A model generated the notes under the pieces. The model worked only from the letters and a program-made list of their open reading frames with translations, did no database searches and was not told where the DNA came from. Below are positions 1 to 5,513 of a DNA stretch of 6,244 bases, piece after piece. Each line of letters starts with the position of its first letter. Positions within the stretch are counted from its first letter, which is position 1. The DNA comes from Chromatiales bacterium (lineage in GTDB: Bacteria; Pseudomonadota; Gammaproteobacteria; JACCYU01). A program made the translations under genes and the position numbers. The DNA lies in NCBI GenBank assembly GCA_031177845.1, contig JAPSGG010000100.1, positions 1 through 6,244 of the forward strand. Direction: 5' to 3'.

Positions 1-32
1 GCCTGTTTGGTCTTCTCAACTGTAAGAGGTTC

Positions 33-391
33 GTGGTACTTGAAGCAGCCTTTTCTATGGGGCAGATGGTTCACCACAGAATGCTCGAATACAGGGTTAT
101 CATCTACGACGTGGATCCGGTATTCGAAGGCGTGGAGGAGTGGTACGAGCATGTTGCACGCTCGCGCCGGCCGAAGAATCAGCCCTGGCATCACGTTCGA
201 GTCGGCGGCCTTGATGCGAGAACCCATGTGGCCGAACGCCACCTGGAAGCAGACTGAATCACGATCCTGTAGACCATCGGCTGGTGGAAGATCTATTCGC
301 TAGTTTTTCGGACGGTCTGTACAGCTTGCGGTACAGGCGCCACTGGGTCTATAAACTCCGAAGCGCCCCACCCTTCACAATTTGGCGTTAA
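33..391 (+). pseudogene. hspQ: HspQ-like heat shock / hemimethylated-DNA-binding (YccV-type) protein, frameshifted
   Basis: HspQ is a small heat-shock factor that in E. coli binds hemimethylated DNA and acts as an adaptor for Lon proteolysis. The first frame (from GTG 33) carries the family core: FSMGQMVHHR near residues 7-16, YDVDPVF near 25-31, EEWYEHVARSR near 35-45, QPWHHV near 50-55 and VAERHLE near 66-72. It then stops at TGA 255-257 after 74 codons. The usual C-terminal block, HRLVEDLFASFSDGLYSLRY, continues in the next frame from about 254 to TAA 389-391, so a loss of one base near 254 restores a protein of about 119 residues. E. coli HspQ has about 105; here some 15 extra residues follow the usual end. 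The start is uncertain: GTG 33 has AAGAGG only 3 bases upstream, and the frame is open to the left edge. The family assignment is firm. Whether the break is a true mutation or a sequence error is not known. Confidence 0.8.
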
Positions 392-399
392 CGCTGATG

Positions 400-876
400 A
401 TGCTTGAATCCATCAAAGCATTCTTTGCATCCCGGATGGCGGACGAAGGTGAACGCGAGCCATCGGCACACAGCTTGCAAATGGCTGCTGCCGCGCTGCT
501 GCTCGAAGTTAGCCGCGCGGATTTCAAAATGCAGGAAGAAGAGCTGACAACAGTGGCGGACGCGTTAAAGAGTCACTTCGCGTTTAGTGAAGAGGACACT
601 CAGGAGCTACTCAAGCTCGCACTGGAGCAGGACGAGGATACGGTGTCACTTCACCCGTTTTTGCGCTTAATCAATGATCACTTCACGGCTGAGCAGAAAC
701 GCCGAATCATTGAGGATATGTGGAGGGTGGCGTTTGCTGACCGTCGGTTGGATAAGTATGAAGAGGCGCAGATCAGAAGGATAGCCGATTTGCTGTACGT
801 CCCACACAAGGACTTTATTAGGACCAAACTACGGGTTCTGGAGTCGACCAATACAACTTCGAGAAGCTCTGGATGA
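400..876 (+). CDS. TerB-family (tellurite resistance TerB-like) protein
   Basis: The protein has 158 residues, is all-helical in character and has no signal peptide or membrane segment, so it should be cytoplasmic. It matches the TerB family (PF05099): a first half with LLLEVSRADFKMQEEEL at about residues 33-49 and a second half with WRVAFADRRLDKYEEAQI at about 108-125, followed by RRIADLLYVPHKDFI. The acidic residues in these two repeats (D41, E47, D114, E121) are those linked to metal binding in TerB relatives. The name comes from tellurite resistance operons, but there are no other ter genes here, so a stress or membrane-related role of unknown nature is all that can be inferred. ATG 400 is preferred because the text begins MLESIKAFF; ATG 397 and TTG 382 are alternatives. 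No clear Shine-Dalgarno sequence precedes it. It begins within 10 bases of the hspQ stop at 391, so the two were probably co-transcribed and perhaps translationally coupled. Confidence 0.82.
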   Translation: MLESIKAFFASRMADEGEREPSAHSLQMAAAALLLEVSRADFKMQEEELTTVADALKSHFAFSEEDTQELLKLALEQDEDTVSLHPFLRLINDHFTAEQKRRIIEDMWRVAFADRRLDKYEEAQIRRIADLLYVPHKDFIRTKLRVLESTNTTSRSSG

Positions 877-909
877 ACCTGCCGTGTAGGTCACGTGGAT
901 AAGATAAGG

Positions 910-936
910 GCGAGCCGGTTTAGCCGGCCGGCTCGC
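910..936 (-). terminator. GC-rich hairpin between convergent terB and HU genes
   Basis: A perfect 9-base-pair stem (910-918 with 928-936, GCGAGCCGG against CCGGCTCGC) encloses a 9-base loop. It lies 17 bases past the HU stop and 33 past the terB stop. On the minus strand it is followed by a moderately U-rich stretch (CCCTTATCTTATCC); on the plus strand no T-run follows. It therefore best fits a terminator for the HU gene, perhaps also blocking read-through from terB. Confidence 0.55.
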
Positions 937-953
937 GGCGTTACCGGATCTCG

Positions 954-1289
954 TCAGACCATATCCTTCAAACCCTTCAGTGGCTGGATCTTGACCGCCT
1001 TACGGGCAGGCTTTGCCTTGAACATCGTTTCCTCGCCGGTAAATGGATTGATCCCCTTGCGCGCCTTGGTGGCCGGTTTCTTGACGACCTTTATCTTCAT
1101 GAGACCCGGCAAGCTGAACAGCCCCGCATTGCGGGACTTCAGGGTTCTGGCGATCAGGCCCTGCAGCGAGCCCAGAACCGCATCGACCTGTTTGCGACTC
1201 ATGCCCGTGTCGCTGGCGATATGGTTCAGTATTTCGGACTTGGTCGGTGATTTCTTGACGGCGCTTGCGGTAGCTTGTTTGTTAGCCAT
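954..1289 (-). CDS. HU-family DNA-binding protein
   Basis: This is a 111-residue histone-like protein of the HU/IHF fold, a nucleoid protein that binds DNA as a dimer and bends it. After a short Lys/Ala-rich extension (residues 1-16), the helical dimerisation part runs PTKSEILNHIASDTGMSRKQVDAVL at about 15-39 in family style. The FSLPGLMKIKVVKKPATKAR strand follows at 58-77. The DNA-grasping arm contains RKGINPFTGEE (77-87), the family's R-x-G-x-N-P-x-T-G motif whose proline wedges between base pairs. The basic C-terminus (KAKPARKAVKIQPLK) is typical of a subgroup with Lys-rich ends and not of plain HupA/HupB or IHF, so no symbol is given. The start at ATG 1287-1289 has a strong AAGGAG 6 bases upstream. 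It stands where rdgB and hemW follow in Pseudomonas, and is separated from DUF4426 by 173 bases, so it is probably its own transcription unit. Confidence 0.9.
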   Translation of the reverse strand: MANKQATASAVKKSPTKSEILNHIASDTGMSRKQVDAVLGSLQGLIARTLKSRNAGLFSLPGLMKIKVVKKPATKARKGINPFTGEETMFKAKPARKAVKIQPLKGLKDMV

Positions 1290-1295
1290 CGATTG

Positions 1296-1301
1296 CTCCT
1301 T
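1296..1301 (-). promoter_or_regulatory. Shine-Dalgarno site of the HU gene
   Basis: AAGGAG on the minus strand sits 6 bases before ATG 1287-1289, an optimal spacing that fixes the start and suggests strong translation, as expected for an abundant nucleoid protein. Confidence 0.75.
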
Positions 1302-1332
1302 AAATTATCGTTGGACTGGAACAGCGCAGCTT

Positions 1333-1361
1333 AAGATACCATGACGTTTTGTGGCTGGCGA
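1333..1361 (-). promoter_or_regulatory. candidate sigma-70 promoter (extended -10) for the HU gene
   Basis: On the minus strand, TCGCCA (1356-1361, 4 of 6 to TTGACA) is followed after 17 bases by TATCTT (1333-1338, 4 of 6 to TATAAT). TGG directly precedes the latter, giving the TGn of an extended -10. Transcription would start near 1326, leaving a leader of about 36 bases that includes the AAGGAG site. The -35 overlaps a perfect 10-base palindrome GCGATATCGC (1358-1367). Found by eye only. Confidence 0.4.
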
Positions 1362-1445
1362 TATCGCACGCCTTGGATTCGCGGCTTGTCAGGCCTTTTT
1401 TTAGGGTACGAATAGCCGTTGCAGCCGATAACGCAGTTCGAAACG

Positions 1446-1460
1446 CGCCTGCGTAAGGCG
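1446..1460 (-). terminator. weak hairpin after the DUF4426 gene
   Basis: A 5-base-pair stem (CGCCT/AGGCG) with a 5-base loop lies 2 bases past the stop of the DUF4426 gene. No U-run follows on the minus strand, so it is at best a weak or Rho-assisted end of the met transcript. The T-run at 1396-1402 faces the wrong way for the minus-strand genes. Confidence 0.25.
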
Positions 1461-1462
1461 GC

Positions 1463-1912
1463 TCATTCGGTAAAGAACTGCTGTCGAAAGGCAAGCGAGT
1501 GAGTGGCGCCGCCATCGGTGCTCACGATGAGATTGAAATCCAGTGTCTCATTATCCGAGATCGGAAATTCGCCGACGTAGTAGATCGCATCGCCCTCGGT
1601 AATCTCACGCATCGACATGGGCTTGATCTGATTGCTTAGATTCACCGCGCTAGCCTGAACCTGTGCTTTCACCGGCAGGGCGGCTACTCCCAATTGCTTT
1701 TTCAGCACCGTGACCGTGAGTATAGCGCGATTGCTGCTGCGTGTAATGCCGTACAACTTCGCGATCTGCGGCGCAAGGAAGTCCGTACTCACGGTGTTGT
1801 AGTGAATCTCGTAGTCGCCGAATTGCTCAGCTTGCTCTGCGCTCACCATGCCCGTTGCAAACATTAGGATGGCGCAGATAAACGCCGTAGCCCACGTCTT
1901 CAATGCTTTCAT
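1463..1912 (-). CDS. DUF4426 protein, secreted (periplasmic), function unknown
   Basis: The 149-residue product opens with a Sec signal peptide: MKALK, a hydrophobic stretch at about 7-22, and a likely cleavage after VSA at residue 25. The mature part of about 124 residues should be periplasmic and looks beta-rich. It matches the DUF4426 family of gammaproteobacteria, with FGDYEIHYN (31-39), STDFLAPQIAKLYGITRS (42-59) and the EGDAIYYVGEF stretch (106-116). No catalytic motif is visible and no function is established. It follows metW after a gap of 104 bases, the same place PA0388 holds in Pseudomonas, so the link to the met cluster is conserved although the spacing allows its own promoter (a TATACT-like -10 lies near 1959-1964 without a good -35). 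ATG 1910-1912 is chosen because an AAAGGAGG sits 4 bases upstream and a signal peptide follows; the same frame is open further upstream to 2080 but overlaps metW. Confidence 0.88.
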   Translation of the reverse strand: MKALKTWATAFICAILMFATGMVSAEQAEQFGDYEIHYNTVSTDFLAPQIAKLYGITRSSNRAILTVTVLKKQLGVAALPVKAQVQASAVNLSNQIKPMSMREITEGDAIYYVGEFPISDNETLDFNLIVSTDGGATHSLAFRQQFFTE

Positions 1913-1916
1913 ACAC

Positions 1917-1924
1917 CCTCCTTT
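1917..1924 (-). promoter_or_regulatory. Shine-Dalgarno site that sets the DUF4426 start
   Basis: AAAGGAGG on the minus strand, 4 bases before ATG 1910-1912, selects this start over upstream in-frame codons that would overlap metW. Confidence 0.75.
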
Positions 1925-2016
1925 GGGAAGGCTGGCTATCATCCTCGTTAGAATACAAGTATAGGCAATAAATTCGGCTTCGCCTCCGTGAATTGGACGA
2001 CGCCCGGGAAAAACCG

Positions 2017-2622
2017 CTAGGAGCCCGTTACCCGACAGAAGCGATAAAGCGCAATCTCCCCCAAGAGGTTCGGAAACCACCGCGCGCCCCAGCTCGCGCG
2101 ATGCGCATAGTCGACCGCCTCGCGATGAAGGATCTTGATTCGCTGTTTATGACAAAGCTCTTCGAAGTCCTTGAGCGAACACAGGTGGATGTTAGATGAA
2201 TTGTACCAATCGCTGGGCAGCGCGCGGGTGATGGGCATGCGGCCACCCAGGGCCAGGTGTAGGCGGCTTTGCCAATGCCCGATATTGGGAAAGGTGACGA
2301 TTCCCTCGCGCCCGACTCGTAACATCTCATCCAACAGACTTGCAGGGTAGTACACCGCCTGCAGTGTCTGGGTCATGACCACATAATCGAAGGAGTCTTC
2401 GTCGAAGAAATCGGCTAATCCTGCGTCCAAGTCGGTCTTGATGACCTGGACGCCACGCTCAATGCACCTGAGAATATTGTCGTCGTCGATCTCAAGGCCG
2501 TAGCCGGTTACATTGCGGGTATCGCGCAGATGCTCGAGCAGGGTGCCATCGCCGCAACCCAGGTCCAGCACCCGCGTGCCGGGCTGAATCCATTCGGAAA
2601 TAATTTCCAGATCAGGGCGCAT
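2017..2622 (-). CDS. metW: methionine biosynthesis protein MetW (methyltransferase-like)
   Basis: MetW is a small class I SAM-methyltransferase-fold protein found beside metX and linked to homoserine acylation in methionine synthesis; no methyl acceptor is established. The 201-residue product has motif [10 protein letters not shown] (18-26), the acidic end of strand 2 in GYGLEID (40-46), [20 protein letters not shown] (81-100), the FPNIGHW block (111-117) and a [19 protein letters not shown] stretch (139-157), all family hallmarks. The length is usual for MetW. ATG 2620-2622 gives MRPDLEII, which matches known MetW starts; the TTG at 2647-2649 would add 9 unsupported residues. The start overlaps the last 11 bases of metX (the ATG lies upstream of the metX TGA), so translation is probably coupled and the two proteins made together. 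No strong Shine-Dalgarno sequence lies before it, in keeping with coupling. Confidence 0.95.
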   Translation of the reverse strand: MRPDLEIISEWIQPGTRVLDLGCGDGTLLEHLRDTRNVTGYGLEIDDDNILRCIERGVQVIKTDLDAGLADFFDEDSFDYVVMTQTLQAVYYPASLLDEMLRVGREGIVTFPNIGHWQSRLHLALGGRMPITRALPSDWYNSSNIHLCSLKDFEELCHKQRIKILHREAVDYAHRASWGARWFPNLLGEIALYRFCRVTGS

Positions 2623-3775
2623 CCGCAATCGAGCCCTGTTCCAAGGCAACGCGCCGCATGTAGGTGCGAAGCACCTTGAGATATTGCGGGATCGGCATCA
2701 GGAATGCATCGTGTCCCTGATTGGCCTCGATCACTGCATAGGTGACCTCCCGATCCGCATCCAACAGCGCCCGCACGATCTCGCGCGAGCGCGCCGGGGC
2801 GAAGCGCCAGTCGCCAGTGAACGAAATCACCAGAAATCGGGCGGTGGCCCTGCGAAATGCTTCAGCTAGATCGTTGCCGTAGTCGGCGGCGGGGTCAAAA
2901 TAATCCAGCACCTTGGTCATCAACAGATAAGTGTTCGCGTCGAACCGGTCTACGAACGATTGTCCCTGATGGCGCAGGTAACTCTCGACCTGAAAATCGA
3001 CGTCATAACCGAAATTCAGCTTGCCCTCGTGCAATTCTCGGCCGAATTTCGCGCGCATGGCATCATCCGAGAGGTAGGTGATATGGCCGATCATGCGCGC
3101 CAGCATCAATCCACGCGCCGGCACCGTGTCGTGATCATAGTAATGACCGCCGTGAAAGTCGGGGTCTGAATAGATCGCCCGGCGCGCGACTTCGTTAAAG
3201 GCGATGTTCTGTGCGGACAGTCTCGCTGCTGCGGCGACCACCACCGCGTGCCGTATGCGATCCGGGTAATCGATCGCCCACTGCAAGGCTTGCATTCCCC
3301 CCAAGGAGCCGCCGACCACCGCCGCCCATTGCTTGATTCCCAAGGCGTCGGCAAAACGCGCCTGGCACCGCACCCAGTCTTTGACGGTGACTACCGGAAA
3401 GTCCGCGCCATAGTATCTGCCCGTTTCGGGATTGATGCTGTTCGGGCCGGTCGAGCCACGACAACCGCCCAGGTTATTGGGGCAGATGACGCAGAACTTA
3501 TTCGTGTCGAATGATTTGCCGGGGCCGATGCAGGAATCCCACCAGCCTGGTTTACGATCCGACGCGCTGTGATAACCGGCGGCATGCTGATCGCCCGACA
3601 GAGCGTGACATACCAATACAGCGTTGGAGCGTTCGGCGTTGAGCGCGCCGTAGCTCTCGTAGGCCAGCTCGAACTGAGTCAGTTGCCGTCCGCAGTCCAG
3701 CGGCAGCGGGTCGCTGAAGTGCAGTTTCTGTGAAGAAACCAGGCCGGCGGAATCTGCCGGGATGCTTGCGGCCAT
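2612..3775 (-). CDS. metX: homoserine O-acyltransferase MetX, probably the succinyl-CoA type (MetXS)
   Basis: This cytoplasmic alpha/beta-hydrolase-fold enzyme transfers an acyl group from acyl-CoA to the hydroxyl of L-homoserine, the entry step to methionine. The 387 residues are full length. The nucleophile elbow GGSLGGMQ gives Ser157; Asp322 (in SFTGDWRF) and His355 (in NQGHDAF) complete the triad. Other family blocks are [14 protein letters not shown] (56-69), [10 protein letters not shown] (78-87), [17 protein letters not shown] (100-116), [14 protein letters not shown] (187-200) and [18 protein letters not shown] (278-295). It aligns closely with Pseudomonas MetX, reported to use succinyl-CoA, and carries Arg324 in DWRF, a residue I associate with the succinyl group; acetyl-CoA use cannot be excluded. 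The start gives [16 protein letters not shown], in register with Pseudomonas, though no good Shine-Dalgarno sequence is visible. It overlaps metW by 11 bases and lies 209 bases after yggT, with a candidate promoter between. Confidence 0.96.
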   Translation of the reverse strand: MAASIPADSAGLVSSQKLHFSDPLPLDCGRQLTQFELAYESYGALNAERSNAVLVCHALSGDQHAAGYHSASDRKPGWWDSCIGPGKSFDTNKFCVICPNNLGGCRGSTGPNSINPETGRYYGADFPVVTVKDWVRCQARFADALGIKQWAAVVGGSLGGMQALQWAIDYPDRIRHAVVVAAAARLSAQNIAFNEVARRAIYSDPDFHGGHYYDHDTVPARGLMLARMIGHITYLSDDAMRAKFGRELHEGKLNFGYDVDFQVESYLRHQGQSFVDRFDANTYLLMTKVLDYFDPAADYGNDLAEAFRRATARFLVISFTGDWRFAPARSREIVRALLDADREVTYAVIEANQGHDAFLMPIPQYLKVLRTYMRRVALEQGSIADAP

Positions 3776-3984
3776 ACTTCTGACACCGCAGGTCGGTTGA
3801 GAAGTGGCAAAAGTCTAATGATGGGGGGACGGGGATGCAAATTGGGCATAGTGTGTGGGGGATACCGTCATTGCCATCGCCCTGGCGCACCAACTGCGCT
3901 CATTGAAATCCCAGCCCGAAATTCCAAGTTCGGTCGTTCGCTGCGGTTCTCGAGTGTTCACTGGACATTCGGTCGCGACTCACC
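3776..3984. other. 209-base yggT-metX spacer with G-rich tract
   Basis: This is the longest gap in the minus-strand cluster. It holds a plus-strand G-rich stretch with four G-runs (3823-3828, 3831-3834, 3844-3846, 3857-3861) that overlaps the candidate metX promoter. An 8-base direct repeat TTCGGTCG occurs at 3929-3936 and 3968-3975. I see no coding remnant with recognisable similarity; in some relatives a small DUF167 (YggU) gene follows yggT, but none is visible here. No convincing terminator for yggT was found. Confidence 0.4.
3812..3841 (-). promoter_or_regulatory. candidate sigma-70 promoter for metX-metW
   Basis: On the minus strand TTTGCA (3836-3841, 4 of 6 to TTGACA) and TAGACT (3812-3817, 4 of 6 to TATAAT) are 18 bases apart. 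The start of transcription would fall about 30 bases before the metX ATG, too short for a SAM riboswitch. The region between the two boxes is almost pure C on this strand (G on the plus strand), which is unusual. Found by eye only. Confidence 0.35.
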
Positions 3985-4539
3985 CTAGTACAGCGAGCGC
4001 AGGACGATCAGCAGCACGTACAAACCGATAATGACTACCAGCGGCGATAGATCGACCATGCCGATCGGTGGTAGCACCCGCCGTATTGGTTGCAGCAGCG
4101 GTCGAGTGAGGTCCTGAAGGATCGATACAGCCGGATTCTCGTAGGCCTGCGCTGGCGCGATCCAACTGATGATGGCCTGTGCGATGAGCGCAAAGATGTA
4201 TATGTAGATCAGGAGCTCCATGATCTGGAGGAAGGCGGCAATGATCAAGGTCGGCAGTCCCAGCTTGGCACCGGCAATCCATGCCAGTAGCCAGAGCTCC
4301 AGCATCTTGAGCGCCAGTATCAGCACAATTGAGGCGCTGTCCACGCCGCCGACGCTCGGTATAAGGCGCCGCAGCGGCACCACGATCGGATCGGTGACGG
4401 TGACCAGAAACTGAGACAGAGGGTTATAGAAGTCCGCCCTCATCAATGCCAACAGCAGGCGTAGCATCAACGCCGCGATATACAGCGTAAATAGGGTATG
4501 AACCAGAAAAGCCGAGACGTTGCTTGCCACTTCGTTCAT
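3985..4539 (-). CDS. yggT: YggT-family inner-membrane protein
   Basis: This 184-residue protein is built from two copies of the YGGT repeat, each a hydrophobic segment followed by a cytosolic-looking NP..LT.P...P.RR..P motif. Copy one has YNPLSQFLVTVTDPIVVPLRRLIP at residues 38-61, copy two has ENPAVSILQDLTRPLLQPIRRVLP at 134-157 and ends in DLSP (163-166). About four hydrophobic segments (near 10-33, 70-88, 96-127 possibly split, and 163-181) place it in the inner membrane. The role is not settled; in E. coli the yggS-yggT region has been tied to osmotic and ion tolerance, and plant YGGT homologues act in thylakoid organisation. ATG 4537-4539 overlaps the proC stop in an ATGA arrangement and has GGAGGAG 5 bases upstream, inside the end of proC, so it is coupled to proC but can also recruit ribosomes itself. 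Confidence 0.94.
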   Translation of the reverse strand: MNEVASNVSAFLVHTLFTLYIAALMLRLLLALMRADFYNPLSQFLVTVTDPIVVPLRRLIPSVGGVDSASIVLILALKMLELWLLAWIAGAKLGLPTLIIAAFLQIMELLIYIYIFALIAQAIISWIAPAQAYENPAVSILQDLTRPLLQPIRRVLPPIGMVDLSPLVVIIGLYVLLIVLRSLY

Positions 4540-5372
4540 CTTTTCTCCTCCGCGAATTCATCGGCCAACTCTCTCGCGCGCTGCGCCGCCGCGGTCAGCG
4601 CGCCATCAAAGAGCCCTCGCAGGTCGCCGCGTTCAAGCTCGGCTATTGCGCGTTCGGTCGTGCCTCCCTTGGAGGTCACGCGCGCGCGCAAGGTGCCGGG
4701 ATCGTCCTCGCCCGCCATCGCCAGTTTCGCGGTGCCCAACGCAGTTTGGAGGGTAAGCCGGCGCGCGGTTCCCGGGGGCAGACCCAGCTTTTGGCCCGCC
4801 TGTTCCATCGCTTCCATCACCAGCAGGAAATAGGCAGGTCCGCTGCCGGAAAGGGCGGTCACTGCATCCAACAGCGCCTCGTCTTCGACCCATAGGGTCT
4901 CGCCCACCGCACGCAGAATCGTCTCCGCGGTGGTTCGCTGTTCTCGAGTCACGTGGGGATTGGCATAGAGGCCGGTCGCGGCGCTTTGCACCAGGGCCGG
5001 CGTATTTGGCATGCAGCGCACCATGGCCAGCTCACCGCCCAACCAGCGCTCCAGATCAGCGGCCCGAATACCGGCGGCGATCGACACGATGAGAGGTCTA
5101 CGCGCCTGAACCGTGGCTGCAAGTGCCTGCGCCACGGATTTAAGCACCTGAGGCTTGACCGCCATTAGTACGACGCTGGCCCTATGGGCGGCTTGGGTGT
5201 TGTCGCTAAAAGCACGCACGCCGGCGTACTGTTTGACCAGCAGTTCGCGCTGGGCGGGGTCCGGATCTGAAACCAGTAACTTGTCCTCAGACCAGCCCCC
5301 GGCCACTAGGCCGCCGATCAGGCTGCGCGCCATGTTGCCGCCGCCGATGAAGGCGATCGTGTGTCTTATCAT
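4536..5372 (-). CDS. proC: pyrroline-5-carboxylate reductase (ProC)
   Basis: ProC reduces 1-pyrroline-5-carboxylate to L-proline with NAD(P)H, the last step of proline synthesis, in the cytoplasm. The 278-residue length is normal. The N-terminal Rossmann fold shows IAFIGGGNMARSLIGGL (6-22), the acidic residues DPDP after strand 2 (36-39), AVKPQ (71-75), VSIAAGI (96-102) and MPNTPALV (121-128). The C-terminal dimerisation domain has the P5CR signature ALSGSGPAYFLLVMEA (173-188), including the GSGPAY turn that contacts substrate, and LRARVTSKGGTTERAI (228-243). All key residues appear intact. ATG 5370-5372 puts the Rossmann glycines at the usual distance from the N-terminus. Unusually, no Shine-Dalgarno sequence precedes it; instead a 10-codon mini-ORF ends on the start codon. 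It follows yggS after 141 bases and overlaps yggT by 4. Confidence 0.97.
   Translation of the reverse strand: MIRHTIAFIGGGNMARSLIGGLVAGGWSEDKLLVSDPDPAQRELLVKQYAGVRAFSDNTQAAHRASVVLMAVKPQVLKSVAQALAATVQARRPLIVSIAAGIRAADLERWLGGELAMVRCMPNTPALVQSAATGLYANPHVTREQRTTAETILRAVGETLWVEDEALLDAVTALSGSGPAYFLLVMEAMEQAGQKLGLPPGTARRLTLQTALGTAKLAMAGEDDPGTLRARVTSKGGTTERAIAELERGDLRGLFDGALTAAAQRARELADEFAEEKR
4545..4551 (-). promoter_or_regulatory. Shine-Dalgarno site for yggT inside the proC end
   Basis: GGAGGAG on the minus strand lies 5 bases before the yggT ATG. It falls within the last codons of proC (the E-E-K-R tail), supporting translation of yggT from the ATGA overlap. Confidence 0.7.
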
Positions 5373-5401
5373 GGGTCGATTGTTTGGTCGGTTGTGACCA
5401 T
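5369..5401 (-). other. possible 10-codon leader ORF overlapping the proC start
   Basis: ATG 5399-5401 opens a frame encoding MVTTDQTIDP, whose TGA (5369-5371) shares bases with the proC ATG (ATGA), the same geometry as the proC-yggT junction. A TAAGG lies about 10 bases before it, a loose Shine-Dalgarno distance. It could supply translational coupling to proC, which has no Shine-Dalgarno site of its own. It could equally be chance; there is only one proline codon, so proline attenuation is not suggested. Confidence 0.2.
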
Positions 5402-5428
5402 CGCTAGTGTACCTTAATCCCTTACGAT

Positions 5429-5437
5429 CCCTCCTTT
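5429..5437 (-). promoter_or_regulatory. orphan Shine-Dalgarno-like sequence in the yggS-proC spacer
   Basis: AAAGGAGGG on the minus strand is a near-perfect ribosome-binding core, and the 11 bases CCAAAGGAGGG are identical to those before the DUF4426 start. No ATG, GTG or TTG follows at a useful distance, and the proC start is about 56 bases further on. Its role, if any, is unclear. Confidence 0.3.
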
Positions 5438-5444
5438 GGTAAAG

Positions 5445-5493
5445 AGGCAGTCGCAGCAGGCGGCGGGAAATTTCGCGGGAGGAAGGCAGTCGC
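5445..5493. repeat. 10-base direct repeat in the yggS-proC spacer
   Basis: AGGCAGTCGC occurs at 5445-5454 and again at 5484-5493, starting 39 bases apart, both just after the end of yggS. The stretch between is GC-rich with a GAAATTTC palindrome in the middle. It may be a small duplicated site or chance. Confidence 0.45.
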
Positions 5494-5513
5494 GAGATCG
5501 TTCCTATTACCCA

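Noticed and set aside
1358..1367. Perfect palindrome GCGATATCGC overlapping the candidate HU -35 box
   Set aside because: A 10-base palindrome is expected several times by chance in 6 kb, and there is no second site or known regulator match; kept only as a note on the promoter.
1381..1402. GGC...GCC followed by seven T on the plus strand, resembling a terminator or small-RNA end
   Set aside because: The stem is only about 3 base pairs and no plus-strand gene or promoter lies upstream; for the minus-strand genes the T-run is an A-run in the wrong place.
1972..1994. Small hairpin (GGC-GAA-GCC with AATTC/GAATT arms) after metW as a terminator
   Set aside because: The stem is interrupted by a 5-base bulge and the U-run is poor; the DUF4426 gene may still be read from the met transcript.
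3776..3870. Possible SAM or other methionine riboswitch ahead of metX
   Set aside because: The likely leader is only about 30 bases and no conserved SAM-riboswitch helices or motifs were visible.
3929..3975. 8-base repeat TTCGGTCG, copies also 39 bases apart
   Set aside because: Short, and another TTCGGTCG occurs inside proC near 4654, so it is probably common in this genome; the match to the 39-base spacing in the yggS-proC gap is likely coincidence.
3855..4031. Plus-strand frame from GTG 3855 (about 58 codons) with a plausible start, VIAIALAHQLRSLK
   Set aside because: Its second half is antisense to yggT, it has no ribosome site, and the text loses protein-like character after about 25 residues.
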